Shown: in pieces, positions 1 to 6,932 of the stretch
Layout: each line of letters starts with the position of its first letter
Numbering within the stretch: position 1 is the stretch's first letter
DNA from: Gammaproteobacteria bacterium
GTDB taxonomy: Bacteria; Pseudomonadota; Gammaproteobacteria; Immundisolibacterales; Immundisolibacteraceae
Reading direction: 5' to 3'
Assembly (NCBI GenBank): GCA_003526065.1
Contig: DQBD01000205.1
Span: 7,686-14,617, forward strand
Length of the DNA stretch: 6,932 nt
Position numbers and translations under genes: made by a program
Notes under the pieces: model-generated
What the model was told of the DNA's origin: nothing
What the model saw: only the letters and a program-made list of their open reading frames with translations
Database searches by the model: none

Positions 1-262
1 CATCGTCGCGTTCTTCAGACTCTATATTGATCGCCAGCGCCGGGCAGACGGCCTCGCACAGCTTGCAGGCGATGCAGCGTTCCTCGCCGTTCGGGTAGCG
101 GCGCAGCGCGTGCAGGCCGCGGAACCGCGGGGACACCGGCGTGGTCTCGTCCGGAAACTGCACCGTGACCTTCGGCTTGAACAGGTGACGCAGGGTCACC
201 CCAAGGCCGGCCAGCAGTTCCAGCAGCAACAGACTCTTCAGATATTGGGCAATACGGGTCAT
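1..262 (-). CDS. nuoI: NADH-quinone oxidoreductase subunit I, N-terminal 87 residues (partial)
   Basis: The first 87 codons are inside the window and the frame is open through the left edge. This is the 23-kDa, TYKY-type subunit, an 8Fe ferredoxin carrying clusters N6a and N6b that pass electrons from NuoG toward NuoB. The N-terminus ([20 protein letters not shown]) is the amphipathic/hydrophobic segment that lies along the membrane. [19 protein letters not shown] leads into the first ferredoxin motif [12 protein letters not shown], with Cys63, Cys66, Cys69 and Cys73. The second CxxCxxCxxxCP motif should lie beyond the edge and cannot be checked. The start lies ten bases after the nuoH stop, with TGAGGG seven bases upstream. 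Identification is firm. Confidence 0.97.
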   Translation of the reverse strand, partial: MTRIAQYLKSLLLLELLAGLGVTLRHLFKPKVTVQFPDETTPVSPRFRGLHALRRYPNGEERCIACKLCEAVCPALAINIESEERDD

Positions 263-275
263 GGCATGGCCCTCA
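263..275 (-). promoter_or_regulatory. nuoH stop / nuoI ribosome binding site
   Basis: On the minus strand the junction is TGAGGGCCATGCC followed by the nuoI ATG. The nuoH stop TGA is part of a TGAGGG Shine-Dalgarno with a seven-base spacer to the nuoI start. A second ATG inside this spacer (267-265) is only two bases from the Shine-Dalgarno and reads ATG-CCA-TGA, so it is not a usable start for nuoI. Confidence 0.6.
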
Positions 276-1328
276 GTCGAACCACGGCGGCAGGCGGTAG
301 TAGACGGCCGTGGCCACCACCACCAGCCAGACGATGGTGATCGGGATGAACACCTTCCAGCCCAGGCGCATGATCTGGTCATAGCGGTAGCGCGGGAAGG
401 TGGCGCGGAACCACAGGAAGCAGAACAGCAGCGCCGCGACCTTCAGGATCAGCCACAGCGGCGACGGCACCCAGGCAAACAGGCTTCCGAGCACCGGAAT
501 ACCGTCAAACGGTGACAACCAGCCCCCCAGGAACATGATCACCGCCAGTGCGGACACCAGGATCATGTTGGCGTATTCGGCCAGGAAGAACACGGCGAAT
601 GCCATGCCCGAATACTCCACGTGGAAACCGGCGACGATTTCGGACTCACCCTCGGCGACGTCGAACGGCGCCCGGTTGGTCTCGGCTACGGCCGACACGA
701 AATAGATCACCGCCACCGGCAGCATCGGCAGCCAGTACCAGGTCAGGAAACTGCCGCTTTGCGCCAGCACGATCTTCTGCAGGTTCAGGCTGCCGGCACC
801 GATCAGCACCACCACGATGGCAAAGCCCATGGCGATCTCGTAGGCGACGATCTGTGCCGCCGAGCGCATGGCCCCCAGAAACGCATAGCGGGAATTCGAC
901 GCCCAGCCGGCCAGAATCACGCCGTACACGCCCATCGACGTGATGGCCAGCACATACAGCAGGCCCACATCGATATCGGCAATCGCCATGCCGTCACCGA
1001 ACGGCACCACCGCCCAGGCGGCCAATGACGGGCCGATCACCAGTACCGGCGCCAGGTAGAACAGGAAACGGTTGGCACGCAGCGGCACCACCACTTCCTT
1101 GGTCAGCAGCTTGAGCGCGTCGGCGATCGGCTGCAGCCAGCCGCGCGGCCCCACCCGGTTGGGTCCGATGCGCAGCTGCATGTAACCGATGACCTTGCGC
1201 TCGGCGAACGTCAACCAGGCCACCGACAGCAGCACCGGCCCCAGAACCATGCCGATCTTGACCAGGTTCCAGATCACCAGCCGCATGCCCTCGGGCAACG
1301 CCTGCCACATCGACAACAGCTGCTCCAT
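273..1328 (-). CDS. nuoH: NADH-quinone oxidoreductase subunit H (ND1-type membrane subunit)
   Basis: This 351-residue integral membrane protein is the ND1 homologue that joins the peripheral arm to the membrane arm and forms the tunnel by which quinone enters. About eight hydrophobic helices are visible, roughly at 16-40, 88-110, 120-142, 160-180, 196-216, 243-268, 288-308 and 325-346. Both family signatures are present: [16 protein letters not shown] (63-78) and [20 protein letters not shown] (221-240). Other hallmarks are [20 protein letters not shown] (41-60), [16 protein letters not shown] (140-155) and [13 protein letters not shown] (308-320). The acidic residues of the cytoplasmic loop (Glu216, Glu226, Glu228, Glu230) are retained. 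The start [15 protein letters not shown] was chosen over an in-frame ATG at 1433 because it overlaps the nuoG stop by one base, has a good GGAG eight bases upstream, and gives the family length. The longer form would add 35 residues out of frame from nuoG. Confidence 0.98.
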   Translation of the reverse strand: MEQLLSMWQALPEGMRLVIWNLVKIGMVLGPVLLSVAWLTFAERKVIGYMQLRIGPNRVGPRGWLQPIADALKLLTKEVVVPLRANRFLFYLAPVLVIGPSLAAWAVVPFGDGMAIADIDVGLLYVLAITSMGVYGVILAGWASNSRYAFLGAMRSAAQIVAYEIAMGFAIVVVLIGAGSLNLQKIVLAQSGSFLTWYWLPMLPVAVIYFVSAVAETNRAPFDVAEGESEIVAGFHVEYSGMAFAVFFLAEYANMILVSALAVIMFLGGWLSPFDGIPVLGSLFAWVPSPLWLILKVAALLFCFLWFRATFPRYRYDQIMRLGWKVFIPITIVWLVVVATAVYYRLPPWFD

Positions 1329-3703
1329 CACACGCGCTCCAGAGTCACGGTGCCGTAGGCAGCGCCGAGGCCACGCGTACCGTCGAGCGCCGCCGGAATG
1401 TAAGCCGTGCCCTCGGCCACGCGGGCATCGCACACCACCGGCAACTCGACTACGGCCGCACCCTGCCCCACGCGCACGCGGTCACCGGCCGTCAGCTCAA
1501 GCCGCCTGGCATCGGCCTCGTTCAGCGCCACCGCGGCAGATGGCGTATCGCCGCGGAGCTGCAGCGCGCCGGCCCGGCGCACCAGGGCATCGCTGCGGTA
1601 ACTGGGTACATCGCCGACACGCGCCAACGCATCTGCGGCGGTCGGCCAGACCACGGCCTGCGGGTCCAACGCGGCCGCGCTGAACTCCACGCCCTCGACG
1701 CCGGCGCGCAGCTCGGCCGTCACCTCAGCCACGCTGTCGAACTCGAACCCGGAAAGGTCCAGCAGGTTCGCCAGCACACGCAGGATCTTCCAGCCCGGCC
1801 GGGCTTCGGCGGGTGCCCTGAGCGCACCCTCGAACGCCTGCCAGCGGCCTTCGCCGTTTACGAAACTGCCCCCGGTCTCGGTGAACGCCGCCAGCGGCAG
1901 GATGATGTCCGCATAGTCCCGCATGGCGTCGGTCACGTAGGTGCTCAGCACCACCACGCACTGCGCCGCCCTGAGCGCCGCCAGCGCCGTGGCGCCGTCA
2001 GCCGCGTCGTACTCGGGCTCGACACCGGCCAGCAGGTAACCGCGCAACTGCTGCTCGAACATGGCACGCGCATGCAGGCCTGGTGTCTGCAGATGGCCAC
2101 CGCCGACCCGCCGGTGCGGCACTGCGCCGGCCAGCCAGGCCCCGGCACCATTGCCACCGGGGCTGGTCTGCGCCAGCGTGCCGCCGGTCAGTTCGGCGAT
2201 CAGCTGACCCAGCGCGTACAAAGCGCTGTAATAAGGACTCGCAACTGCTTGATCACCAAGCAGAATCAATGCACCTTTCTGGCTCTTCAGGCTCGCGGCC
2301 ACCTCGCGCTGCCAGGCTGTCGGCGTCACGCCGTCCAGGCGCGCGGCCCACGCAGACGACACACCGCCGTCGTCGGTGAGCGCCCGGGCGATGCCCGTCA
2401 GTTCCGCCACCATGCCGGCCGGGCTCACCGCCTGCTGTCCACGCAGCGGGTAGTTGAACGGGTAGGCATAGGTACCCACCAGGTAACCGGCGGCGCCATG
2501 CTTGACCACCGCCTTGCGCAGGCGGGTGTTCAGCAGCGGCTGGTCCTTGCGCAGGTTGCTGCCCACCAGCAGGAAGGCCGGCACCTGTTCCAGGTCGGCG
2601 ATGGACGGTATCTGTGGAAAACGTGGCGCAGCGGCATCGGCGCTGAAATCGCTTTGGCGCAGCCGGTGATCGACGTTGTTCGACCCAAGCGCGCGCAGCA
2701 GCTTCTGCCCCAGGAACAGCTCTTCGCTGGTCAGGGTCGGCGCCAGCAGCGCACCGAGCTGTCCCGGGCCGTATTCATTGATCAGTTCCTGGACGCCTTC
2801 GGCCGCGGCAGCCAGCGCCTCCTGCCAGGACACTTCCTGCCAGACGCCATCCTTGCGCAGCAGCGGACGCTGCAAGCGGTCCGGGCTGTTGAGGCCGAGG
2901 TAGGAATAGCGGTCGCGATCGGACAGCCAGATTTCGTTGACCGCCTCGTTCGCTCGCGGCAGGAAACGCTTGACGGCACCGTTGGCGACATTGACCTCGA
3001 TGTTGCTGCCGACACAGTCATGCGGACTCACGCTCGGTCGGCGGGTCAGCTCCCAGGCGCGGGCGGTATAGCGGTACGGTTTGTTGGTCAACGCACCGAC
3101 CGGGCACAGGTCCACCACGTTGCCGGACAGTTCGGACTCGACCGCCCGTTCGATGTACGTGCCGATGCGCATGAACTCGCCGCGCCCGGTGGCGCCCAGT
3201 TCCTTGATTCCCGCAATTTCCTCACCGAACCGGACACACCGCGTGCAGTGAATACAGCGCGTCATTTCGGTCTGGATCAGCGGGCCGATGTCCTTGTCGT
3301 CGACCACCCGCTTTGCCTCGGCATAGCGGGACTCCACCTTGCCGAAGCCCAGCGCCGTGTCCTGCAACTGGCACTCGCCGCCTTCGTCGCAGATGGGACA
3401 ATCCAGCGGGTGATTGATGAGCAGGAACTCCATCACCGCACGCTGCGACTGCAACGCCTTGGGTGACTTGGTGAACACCTTCATGCCGTCGGCCAGCGGC
3501 GTCGCGCAGGCTGGCACGGATTTCGGCATCTTCTCCACTTCCACCAGGCACATGCGGCAGTTGGCCGCCACGCTCAGCTTGTCGTGGTAGCAGAAGCGCG
3601 GCACGGGGATGCCGGCGGCATCGGCCGCCTGGATGATCATCTGGCCCTTACGCGCCTGCAGCGCCACGCCGTTGATCTCGATATTCAGCAGATCGTCGCT
3701 CAT
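1328..3703 (-). CDS. nuoG: NADH-quinone oxidoreductase subunit G (75-kDa iron-sulfur subunit)
   Basis: This 791-residue protein is the 75-kDa subunit and carries most of the iron-sulfur wire between NuoF and NuoI. The N-terminal 2Fe-2S ferredoxin domain has N1b ligands Cys38, Cys49, Cys52 and Cys66. N5 follows with His98, Cys102, Cys105 and Cys111 (the His-Cys3 motif [14 protein letters not shown]). N4 has Cys150, Cys153, Cys156 and Cys200. From about residue 215 to the end is a molybdopterin-oxidoreductase-like domain that is structural in complex I. The additional N7 motif of E. coli and Thermus NuoG is absent; only a lone Cys230 remains in SPHDCVGSN. The start at [20 protein letters not shown] places the ferredoxin fold at the N-terminus; an upstream in-frame ATG at 3838 would read through the end of nuoF and add unrelated residues. 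It follows nuoF by 22 bases and overlaps nuoH by one base (TGATG). Confidence 0.97.
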   Translation of the reverse strand: MSDDLLNIEINGVALQARKGQMIIQAADAAGIPVPRFCYHDKLSVAANCRMCLVEVEKMPKSVPACATPLADGMKVFTKSPKALQSQRAVMEFLLINHPLDCPICDEGGECQLQDTALGFGKVESRYAEAKRVVDDKDIGPLIQTEMTRCIHCTRCVRFGEEIAGIKELGATGRGEFMRIGTYIERAVESELSGNVVDLCPVGALTNKPYRYTARAWELTRRPSVSPHDCVGSNIEVNVANGAVKRFLPRANEAVNEIWLSDRDRYSYLGLNSPDRLQRPLLRKDGVWQEVSWQEALAAAAEGVQELINEYGPGQLGALLAPTLTSEELFLGQKLLRALGSNNVDHRLRQSDFSADAAAPRFPQIPSIADLEQVPAFLLVGSNLRKDQPLLNTRLRKAVVKHGAAGYLVGTYAYPFNYPLRGQQAVSPAGMVAELTGIARALTDDGGVSSAWAARLDGVTPTAWQREVAASLKSQKGALILLGDQAVASPYYSALYALGQLIAELTGGTLAQTSPGGNGAGAWLAGAVPHRRVGGGHLQTPGLHARAMFEQQLRGYLLAGVEPEYDAADGATALAALRAAQCVVVLSTYVTDAMRDYADIILPLAAFTETGGSFVNGEGRWQAFEGALRAPAEARPGWKILRVLANLLDLSGFEFDSVAEVTAELRAGVEGVEFSAAALDPQAVVWPTAADALARVGDVPSYRSDALVRRAGALQLRGDTPSAAVALNEADARRLELTAGDRVRVGQGAAVVELPVVCDARVAEGTAYIPAALDGTRGLGAAYGTVTLERV
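1337..1340 (-). promoter_or_regulatory. nuoH ribosome binding site
   Basis: On the minus strand, GGAG lies eight bases before the nuoH ATG (CTGGAGCGCGTGTGATG), inside the last codons of nuoG. It is the clearest Shine-Dalgarno in the window along with that of nuoI. It decides the nuoH start against the longer in-frame ATG at 1433. Confidence 0.65.
2245..2263. repeat. Perfect 7-bp inverted repeat inside nuoG
   Basis: CTGCTTG and CAAGCAG flank a five-base loop ATCAC. The element lies within nuoG codons for about residues 481-487 (LLGDQAV). No run of T follows on the minus strand, so it does not look like an intrinsic terminator. It sits inside a locally A+T-rich patch (27 G+C of 60 bases, 2221-2280). 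It may be chance. Confidence 0.4.
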
Positions 3704-3725
3704 GGACCCGTCTTCAGTGTGCCGC
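3704..3725 (-). other. nuoF-nuoG intergenic spacer (22 bases)
   Basis: This is the longest gap in the window. It reads, on the minus strand, GCGGCACACTGAAGACGGG followed by TCC and the nuoG ATG. GAAG about eight bases before the ATG is a weak Shine-Dalgarno candidate. There is no inverted repeat long enough for a terminator and no promoter-like hexamer pair, so I read it as a plain spacer within one transcript. Confidence 0.5.
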
Positions 3726-5024
3726 TCAGGCGGCCGCGCCCAGCTGGTCGGCGACCAGGCTGCGCTTGTGTTCGATGTAGTAGGCGAATTCGTGACGGAA
3801 GTGCCGCAGCATGCCCTGCACCGGCATGGCGGCGGCATCTCCCAGCGCGCAGATGGTGCGCCCGGCGATGTTACCCGCCACGCTGTCCAGCAACTCGAGG
3901 TCTTCCGGGCGACCGTTGCCCTCGACGATGCGCGTCACCACCCGGTACAGCCAGCCTGTGCCCTCGCGACACGGCGTGCACTGTCCGCAGGATTCGGCAA
4001 AGTAGAACCGCGAGATGCGCTGCAGCATGCGCACCATGTCGGTGGTCTCGTCCATCACCACCACCGCCCCGGAGCCGAGCAGCGAGCCCGCCTTGGCAAT
4101 GGAGTCGTAATCCATGTTCGCCTCGAGCATGGCCTGTGCCGGCAACACCGGCACCGACGAGCCGCCCGGAATCACGGCCTTCAGCTGACGTCCCTTCCAG
4201 ATTCCACCGGCCAGGTCCAGCAGGTCCGTGAACGGCGTGCCGAGGCGGATCTCGTAGTTGCCCGGCTTCTCGACATGGCCGGAGACCGAGAAGATCTTGC
4301 TGCCACCGGCCTTCTCCACCCCGAGGCCGGCAAACCAGGCGGCGCCGTTGCGCAGGATGGCCGGCACCGAGGCCAGCGACTCCACGTTGTTGATGGTGGT
4401 CGGCCGTCCGTACAGGCCCACCTGCGCTGGAAAGGGCGGCTTGAAGCGCGGCATGCCCTTGTTGCCCTCGAGCGACTCCAGCAGCGCGGTTTCCTCACCG
4501 CAGATGTAGGCGCCGGCACCCAGCGTGCCGTAAAGGTCGAAGTCCACGCCCGAGCCCTGAATGTTGCGACCCAGCAGGCCCGCGTCATAGGCCTCCTTCA
4601 GCGCGGCCTCGAAACGCTCGAACACCTCGTCCATCCACTCGCCGCGAAGGTACACGTAGCCCACCGTGGCCCCCATGGCGAAACCGCCAATGGCCATGCC
4701 CTCGACCAGCGCATGCGGGTTGAAGCGGATGATGTCCCGGTCCTTGCAGGTACCCGGCTCGGACTCGTCCGCGTTGCACACCAGGTATTTCTGGCCCGGA
4801 GCGTTGCGCGGCATGAACGACCACTTCAGGCCGGTCGGGAAACCGGCCCCACCGCGGCCGCGCAGACCGGAGGCCTTGACCTCCTCCACCACCTGCTCCG
4901 GCGTCAGCTCGCCGGCCAGGATGCGCCGCCAGGCGCTGTAGCCGCCCAGCCCCGTGTAGGTATCGAACGCCCACGGCTCGCTGTGACCGCGGGTGGCGAA
5001 ACAGACTTCGACTTCGACGCTCAT
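3726..5024 (-). CDS. nuoF: NADH-quinone oxidoreductase subunit F (51-kDa, NADH/FMN, N3)
   Basis: This 432-residue flavoprotein is where NADH is oxidised. It binds NADH and FMN and passes electrons through cluster N3 toward NuoG. The glycine-rich FMN/NADH segment [16 protein letters not shown] is at 53-68, followed by [14 protein letters not shown] (83-96) and [19 protein letters not shown] (169-187). The N3 [4Fe-4S] ligands are Cys346, Cys349 and Cys352 in [12 protein letters not shown], and Cys392 in TICALGD. The middle holds the ubiquitin-like SLBB region (about 240-320), ahead of the C-terminal cluster domain. Length matches the family (about 420-450). The start is one base after the nuoE stop (TGACATG), so coupled translation is likely; no strong Shine-Dalgarno is seen. 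All catalytic motifs are present. Confidence 0.98.
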   Translation of the reverse strand: MSVEVEVCFATRGHSEPWAFDTYTGLGGYSAWRRILAGELTPEQVVEEVKASGLRGRGGAGFPTGLKWSFMPRNAPGQKYLVCNADESEPGTCKDRDIIRFNPHALVEGMAIGGFAMGATVGYVYLRGEWMDEVFERFEAALKEAYDAGLLGRNIQGSGVDFDLYGTLGAGAYICGEETALLESLEGNKGMPRFKPPFPAQVGLYGRPTTINNVESLASVPAILRNGAAWFAGLGVEKAGGSKIFSVSGHVEKPGNYEIRLGTPFTDLLDLAGGIWKGRQLKAVIPGGSSVPVLPAQAMLEANMDYDSIAKAGSLLGSGAVVVMDETTDMVRMLQRISRFYFAESCGQCTPCREGTGWLYRVVTRIVEGNGRPEDLELLDSVAGNIAGRTICALGDAAAMPVQGMLRHFRHEFAYYIEHKRSLVADQLGAAA

Positions 5025-5025
5025 G

Positions 5026-5523
5026 TCAGTCCAGCGCGTCCAGGATTTGATCTACCCGCTCGGGCGTCAGGTGCTCGTGATACACGTGATCCACCTGCAT
5101 CATCGGCGCCCCGCAACAGCCGGCCAGGCACTCTTCTTCGGGCTTGAGGTAAAACTTGCCATCGGGCGTGCTCTCGCCGGTCTTGATCCCGAGCTTGCCC
5201 TCGAGATGCGCCACGATGTCGTCCGCGCCGCGCAGCATGCACGAGATATTGGTGCACACCGAGATCGAGTGCCGGCCCACCGGCTTGGTCTCGAACATCG
5301 AGTAAAAGGTGGCGACCTCGTACACGTCGATCGGCGCCAGTTCCAGGTACTCGGCCACCGCGTCCATCAGCTCGACCGTCAGATACCCACCGTTCTCGTG
5401 CTGCACCTCGCGCAGCGCCGCCAGCACGGCCGAACGCTTGCGCTCGGGCGGAAACTTGCCCACCCAGTGGTCGATCTCGTGACGGGCATGCTCGGACAGG
5501 ATGCCCCGGTACGGCTCACTCAT
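5026..5523 (-). CDS. nuoE: NADH-quinone oxidoreductase subunit E (24-kDa, [2Fe-2S] N1a)
   Basis: This 165-residue thioredoxin-like ferredoxin is the 24-kDa subunit of complex I. It sits beside NuoF in the NADH dehydrogenase module at the tip of the peripheral arm and holds the off-pathway [2Fe-2S] cluster N1a. Its four ligands are visible: Cys90 and Cys95 in CTNISC, and Cys132 and Cys136 in [10 protein letters not shown]. The N-terminal half is the usual helical region, including the [14 protein letters not shown] segment (64-77) that is strongly conserved. The start [20 protein letters not shown] was chosen because it overlaps the nuoD stop as ATGA and gives the family's usual length; the frame stays open upstream, but that part is nuoD coding in another frame. 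The stop is one base before the nuoF ATG. The gene appears intact. Confidence 0.97.
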   Translation of the reverse strand: MSEPYRGILSEHARHEIDHWVGKFPPERKRSAVLAALREVQHENGGYLTVELMDAVAEYLELAPIDVYEVATFYSMFETKPVGRHSISVCTNISCMLRGADDIVAHLEGKLGIKTGESTPDGKFYLKPEEECLAGCCGAPMMQVDHVYHEHLTPERVDQILDALD

Positions 5524-6773
5524 CGGTCGATCTCGCCAAACACGATGTCCAGGGTGGCGATGATTGCCACCAGGTCGGCCAGCATGTGACCGCGCACCAT
5601 CTCGTCGATGGCCGCCAGGTGCGAAAAACCGGGCGCCCGCAGCTTGACCCGGTACGGCTTGTTCGAGCCGTCGCTGACCATGTACACGCCAAACTCGCCC
5701 TTCGGCGCCTCGACCGCCGCGTACACCTCGCCCTGCGGCACGCTGTAGCCTTCGGTGAACAGCTTGAAGTGATGGATCAAGGCCTCCATGTCGGCCTTCA
5801 TCTCGGTGCGCGACGGCGGGGTGATCTTGTGGTCGTCCACCATCACCGGCCCGGGGTTGGCACGCAGCCAGTCCACACACTGCCGCACGATGCGGTTGCT
5901 CTGGCGCATCTCCGCCACGCGCACCAGGTAGCGGTCGTAACAGTCGCCGTTGACGCCGACCGGCACCTGGAAGTCGACGTCGTTGTACGCCGCGTAGGGC
6001 TGCTTGCGACGCAGATCCCAGGCAATGCCCGAGCCGCGCAGCATAGGCCCCGTGAAGCCCAGCTCGCGCGCCCGCTCCGGGGTCACCACACCGATGCCGA
6101 CGGTACGCTGTTTCCACACGCGGTTGTCGGTCAGCAGCGACTCGTAGTCGTCGACGCAGGACGGGAAGCGCTCGGTAAAGGCTTCGATGAAATCCAGCAA
6201 CGTGCCTTCACGGTCGCGATTGATGGCCTTGATCGCCTTCTCGTCGCGCCACTTGGACGTCTGGTACTTCGGCATGCTGTCGGGCAGGTCGCGGTAGACG
6301 CCGCCGGGCCGGTAGTACGTTGCGTGCATGCGCGCGCCGGAGACCGCCTCGTAGCAGTCCATCAGGTCCTCGCGCTCGCGAAACGCGTACAGAAAGACCG
6401 TCATGGCGCCCATGTCGAGCGCGTGCGCCCCCAGCCACATCAGGTGGTTCAGGATGCGCGTGATCTCGTCGAACATGACGCGGATGTACTGCGCGCGTTT
6501 CGGCGGCTCGATACCGAGCAGCTTCTCCACCGCCAGCACATAGGCGTGCTCGTTGCACATCATGGACACGTAATCGAGCCGGTCCATGTAGCCGATGGAA
6601 TGGTTGTACGGCTTGCTCTCGGCCAGCTTTTCGGTGCCGCGGTGCAGCAGCCCCACGTGCGGGTCGGCACGCTGCACGACCTCGCCGTCCATCTCCAGCA
6701 CCAGGCGCAGCACGCCGTGGGCCGCCGGATGCTGCGGCCCGAAGTTCATGGTGTAGTTGCGTATTTCGGCCAT
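5520..6773 (-). CDS. nuoD: NADH-quinone oxidoreductase subunit D (49-kDa, quinone-binding)
   Basis: This 417-residue protein is the 49-kDa subunit of complex I, descended from the large subunit of [NiFe] hydrogenases but without the metal site. With NuoB and NuoH it forms the ubiquinone-reduction pocket. The start at [20 protein letters not shown] fits the family. In the GPQHPAAHG loop (about residues 12-20), His19 corresponds to the conserved quinone-pocket histidine. Tyr68 in [14 protein letters not shown] corresponds to the tyrosine that hydrogen-bonds the quinone headgroup; both assignments are from family knowledge. Other hallmarks are [10 protein letters not shown] (41-50), [12 protein letters not shown] (147-158), GSGIAWDLR (247-255) and the invariant C-terminal FGEIDR. 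The length is typical of an unfused NuoD. Its stop overlaps the nuoE start by four bases (ATGA), implying translational coupling. Nothing is missing or broken. Confidence 0.98.
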   Translation of the reverse strand: MAEIRNYTMNFGPQHPAAHGVLRLVLEMDGEVVQRADPHVGLLHRGTEKLAESKPYNHSIGYMDRLDYVSMMCNEHAYVLAVEKLLGIEPPKRAQYIRVMFDEITRILNHLMWLGAHALDMGAMTVFLYAFREREDLMDCYEAVSGARMHATYYRPGGVYRDLPDSMPKYQTSKWRDEKAIKAINRDREGTLLDFIEAFTERFPSCVDDYESLLTDNRVWKQRTVGIGVVTPERARELGFTGPMLRGSGIAWDLRRKQPYAAYNDVDFQVPVGVNGDCYDRYLVRVAEMRQSNRIVRQCVDWLRANPGPVMVDDHKITPPSRTEMKADMEALIHHFKLFTEGYSVPQGEVYAAVEAPKGEFGVYMVSDGSNKPYRVKLRAPGFSHLAAIDEMVRGHMLADLVAIIATLDIVFGEIDR

Positions 6774-6782
6774 GTCGCCTTA
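6774..6782 (-). promoter_or_regulatory. nuoC stop / nuoD ribosome binding site
   Basis: On the minus strand the junction reads TAAGGCGACATG. The nuoC stop codon TAA overlaps an AAGG purine core that can serve as the Shine-Dalgarno sequence for nuoD. The spacer of four bases is short. This suggests that nuoD translation relies on ribosomes finishing nuoC. Confidence 0.5.
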
Positions 6783-6932
6783 CCCGGCCGGGTGCTCGTA
6801 ACGGAAATCGTCGCGCCGCACCCGCGGCACGGTGATGCGGTTCTCGATGCTGACCGGCTCGTAGATCACGCGACCCTGCTGCGGGTCATAACGCATTTCC
6901 ACCTCACCATTGAGCGGGAAGTCCTTGCGCAG
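6780..6932 (-). CDS. nuoC: NADH-quinone oxidoreductase subunit C, C-terminal 50 residues (partial)
   Basis: Only the last 50 codons and the TAA stop are inside the window; the frame is open through the right edge. The visible protein starts [20 protein letters not shown] and continues with a conserved YEPVSIENR stretch, ending in RYEHPAG. The LRKDFPL..G..E.RYD block is the hallmark C-terminal part of the 30-kDa subunit of complex I (NuoC/Nqo5/NDUFS3). The subunit sits in the connecting module of the peripheral arm, packed against NuoD, and binds no cofactor. It is a separate gene here, ending in its own stop six bases before nuoD, whereas E. coli has a fused nuoCD. Identification is firm; nothing can be said about its N-terminus. 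Confidence 0.95.
   Translation of the reverse strand: MRKDFPLNGEVEMRYDPQQGRVIYEPVSIENRITVPRVRRDDFRYEHPAG

Noticed and set aside
2200..2300. Possible internal promoter in the A+T-rich part of nuoG
   Set aside because: I looked for -35/-10 hexamers on the minus strand. TATTAC resembles a -10 box, but no TTGACA-like hexamer sits at 16-18 bases from it. The match is too weak to report as a feature.
2072..3466. 464-codon open frame on the plus strand opposite nuoG
   Set aside because: It runs exactly in codon register with nuoG, so it stays open simply because the sense gene lacks TTA, CTA and TCA codons there, which are rare in G+C-rich genes. It ends opposite the TCA codon of NuoG Ser80. The translation has no recognisable domain, and nuoG is a certain gene.
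3609..5147. 512-codon open frame on the plus strand opposite nuoF, running into nuoG and nuoE
   Set aside because: It is in antisense codon register with nuoF, which contains no TTA, CTA or TCA codon. It ends soon after crossing into nuoE, where the register changes. No recognisable protein family; a composition artefact.
5524..6117. Upstream extension of the nuoE frame to an ATG at 6117
   Set aside because: The extra 198 codons are an out-of-frame reading of nuoD. NuoE homology and the usual family length begin at the ATG at 5523, which overlaps the nuoD stop as ATGA.
1..6932. Accessory system, mobile element, CRISPR, tRNA or inserted gene within the operon
   Set aside because: The seven nuo genes occupy nearly every base with gaps of at most 22 bases, and all proteins read through their family motifs without interruption. 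There is no room for an inserted element, and no repeats of that kind were seen.

Overview
The window is a core segment of a nuo operon, which encodes respiratory complex I (proton-pumping NADH:quinone oxidoreductase). Every gene lies on the minus strand. Read in the direction of transcription, from the right edge to the left edge, the order is nuoC (3' end only), nuoD, nuoE, nuoF, nuoG, nuoH and nuoI (5' end only). This is the canonical bacterial order. Upstream nuoA, nuoB and the rest of nuoC would be expected beyond base 6932, and the rest of nuoI plus nuoJ-N beyond base 1, but neither can be seen here.

Packing is extremely tight. Intergenic gaps are 6, -4, 1, 22, -1 and 10 bases, so almost every base is coding. 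No promoter, terminator, RNA gene, mobile element or CRISPR array is visible. The G+C content is high, roughly 60-65% by eye.

The gene products cover most of the peripheral arm and the first membrane subunit. NuoE and NuoF (with the start of NuoG) form the NADH-oxidising module, with FMN and clusters N1a and N3. NuoG carries N1b, N4 and N5. NuoC, NuoD and NuoI form the connecting module next to the quinone site. NuoH is the membrane subunit that forms the quinone chamber. All cofactor ligands that can be checked inside the window are present, and no frame is broken, so the complex looks functional.

The organism is most likely a high-G+C proteobacterium. Separate nuoC and nuoD, a NuoG without the N7 cluster motif, and an ND1-like NuoH loop place this enzyme with the mitochondrial-like type found in alpha-, beta- and many gammaproteobacteria, and not with the Escherichia/Pseudomonas type. 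The overall feel is of a gammaproteobacterium outside the enteric and pseudomonad groups, but the genus cannot be named from this. I found no undescribed system; this is an ordinary housekeeping region with a few minor points of interest.
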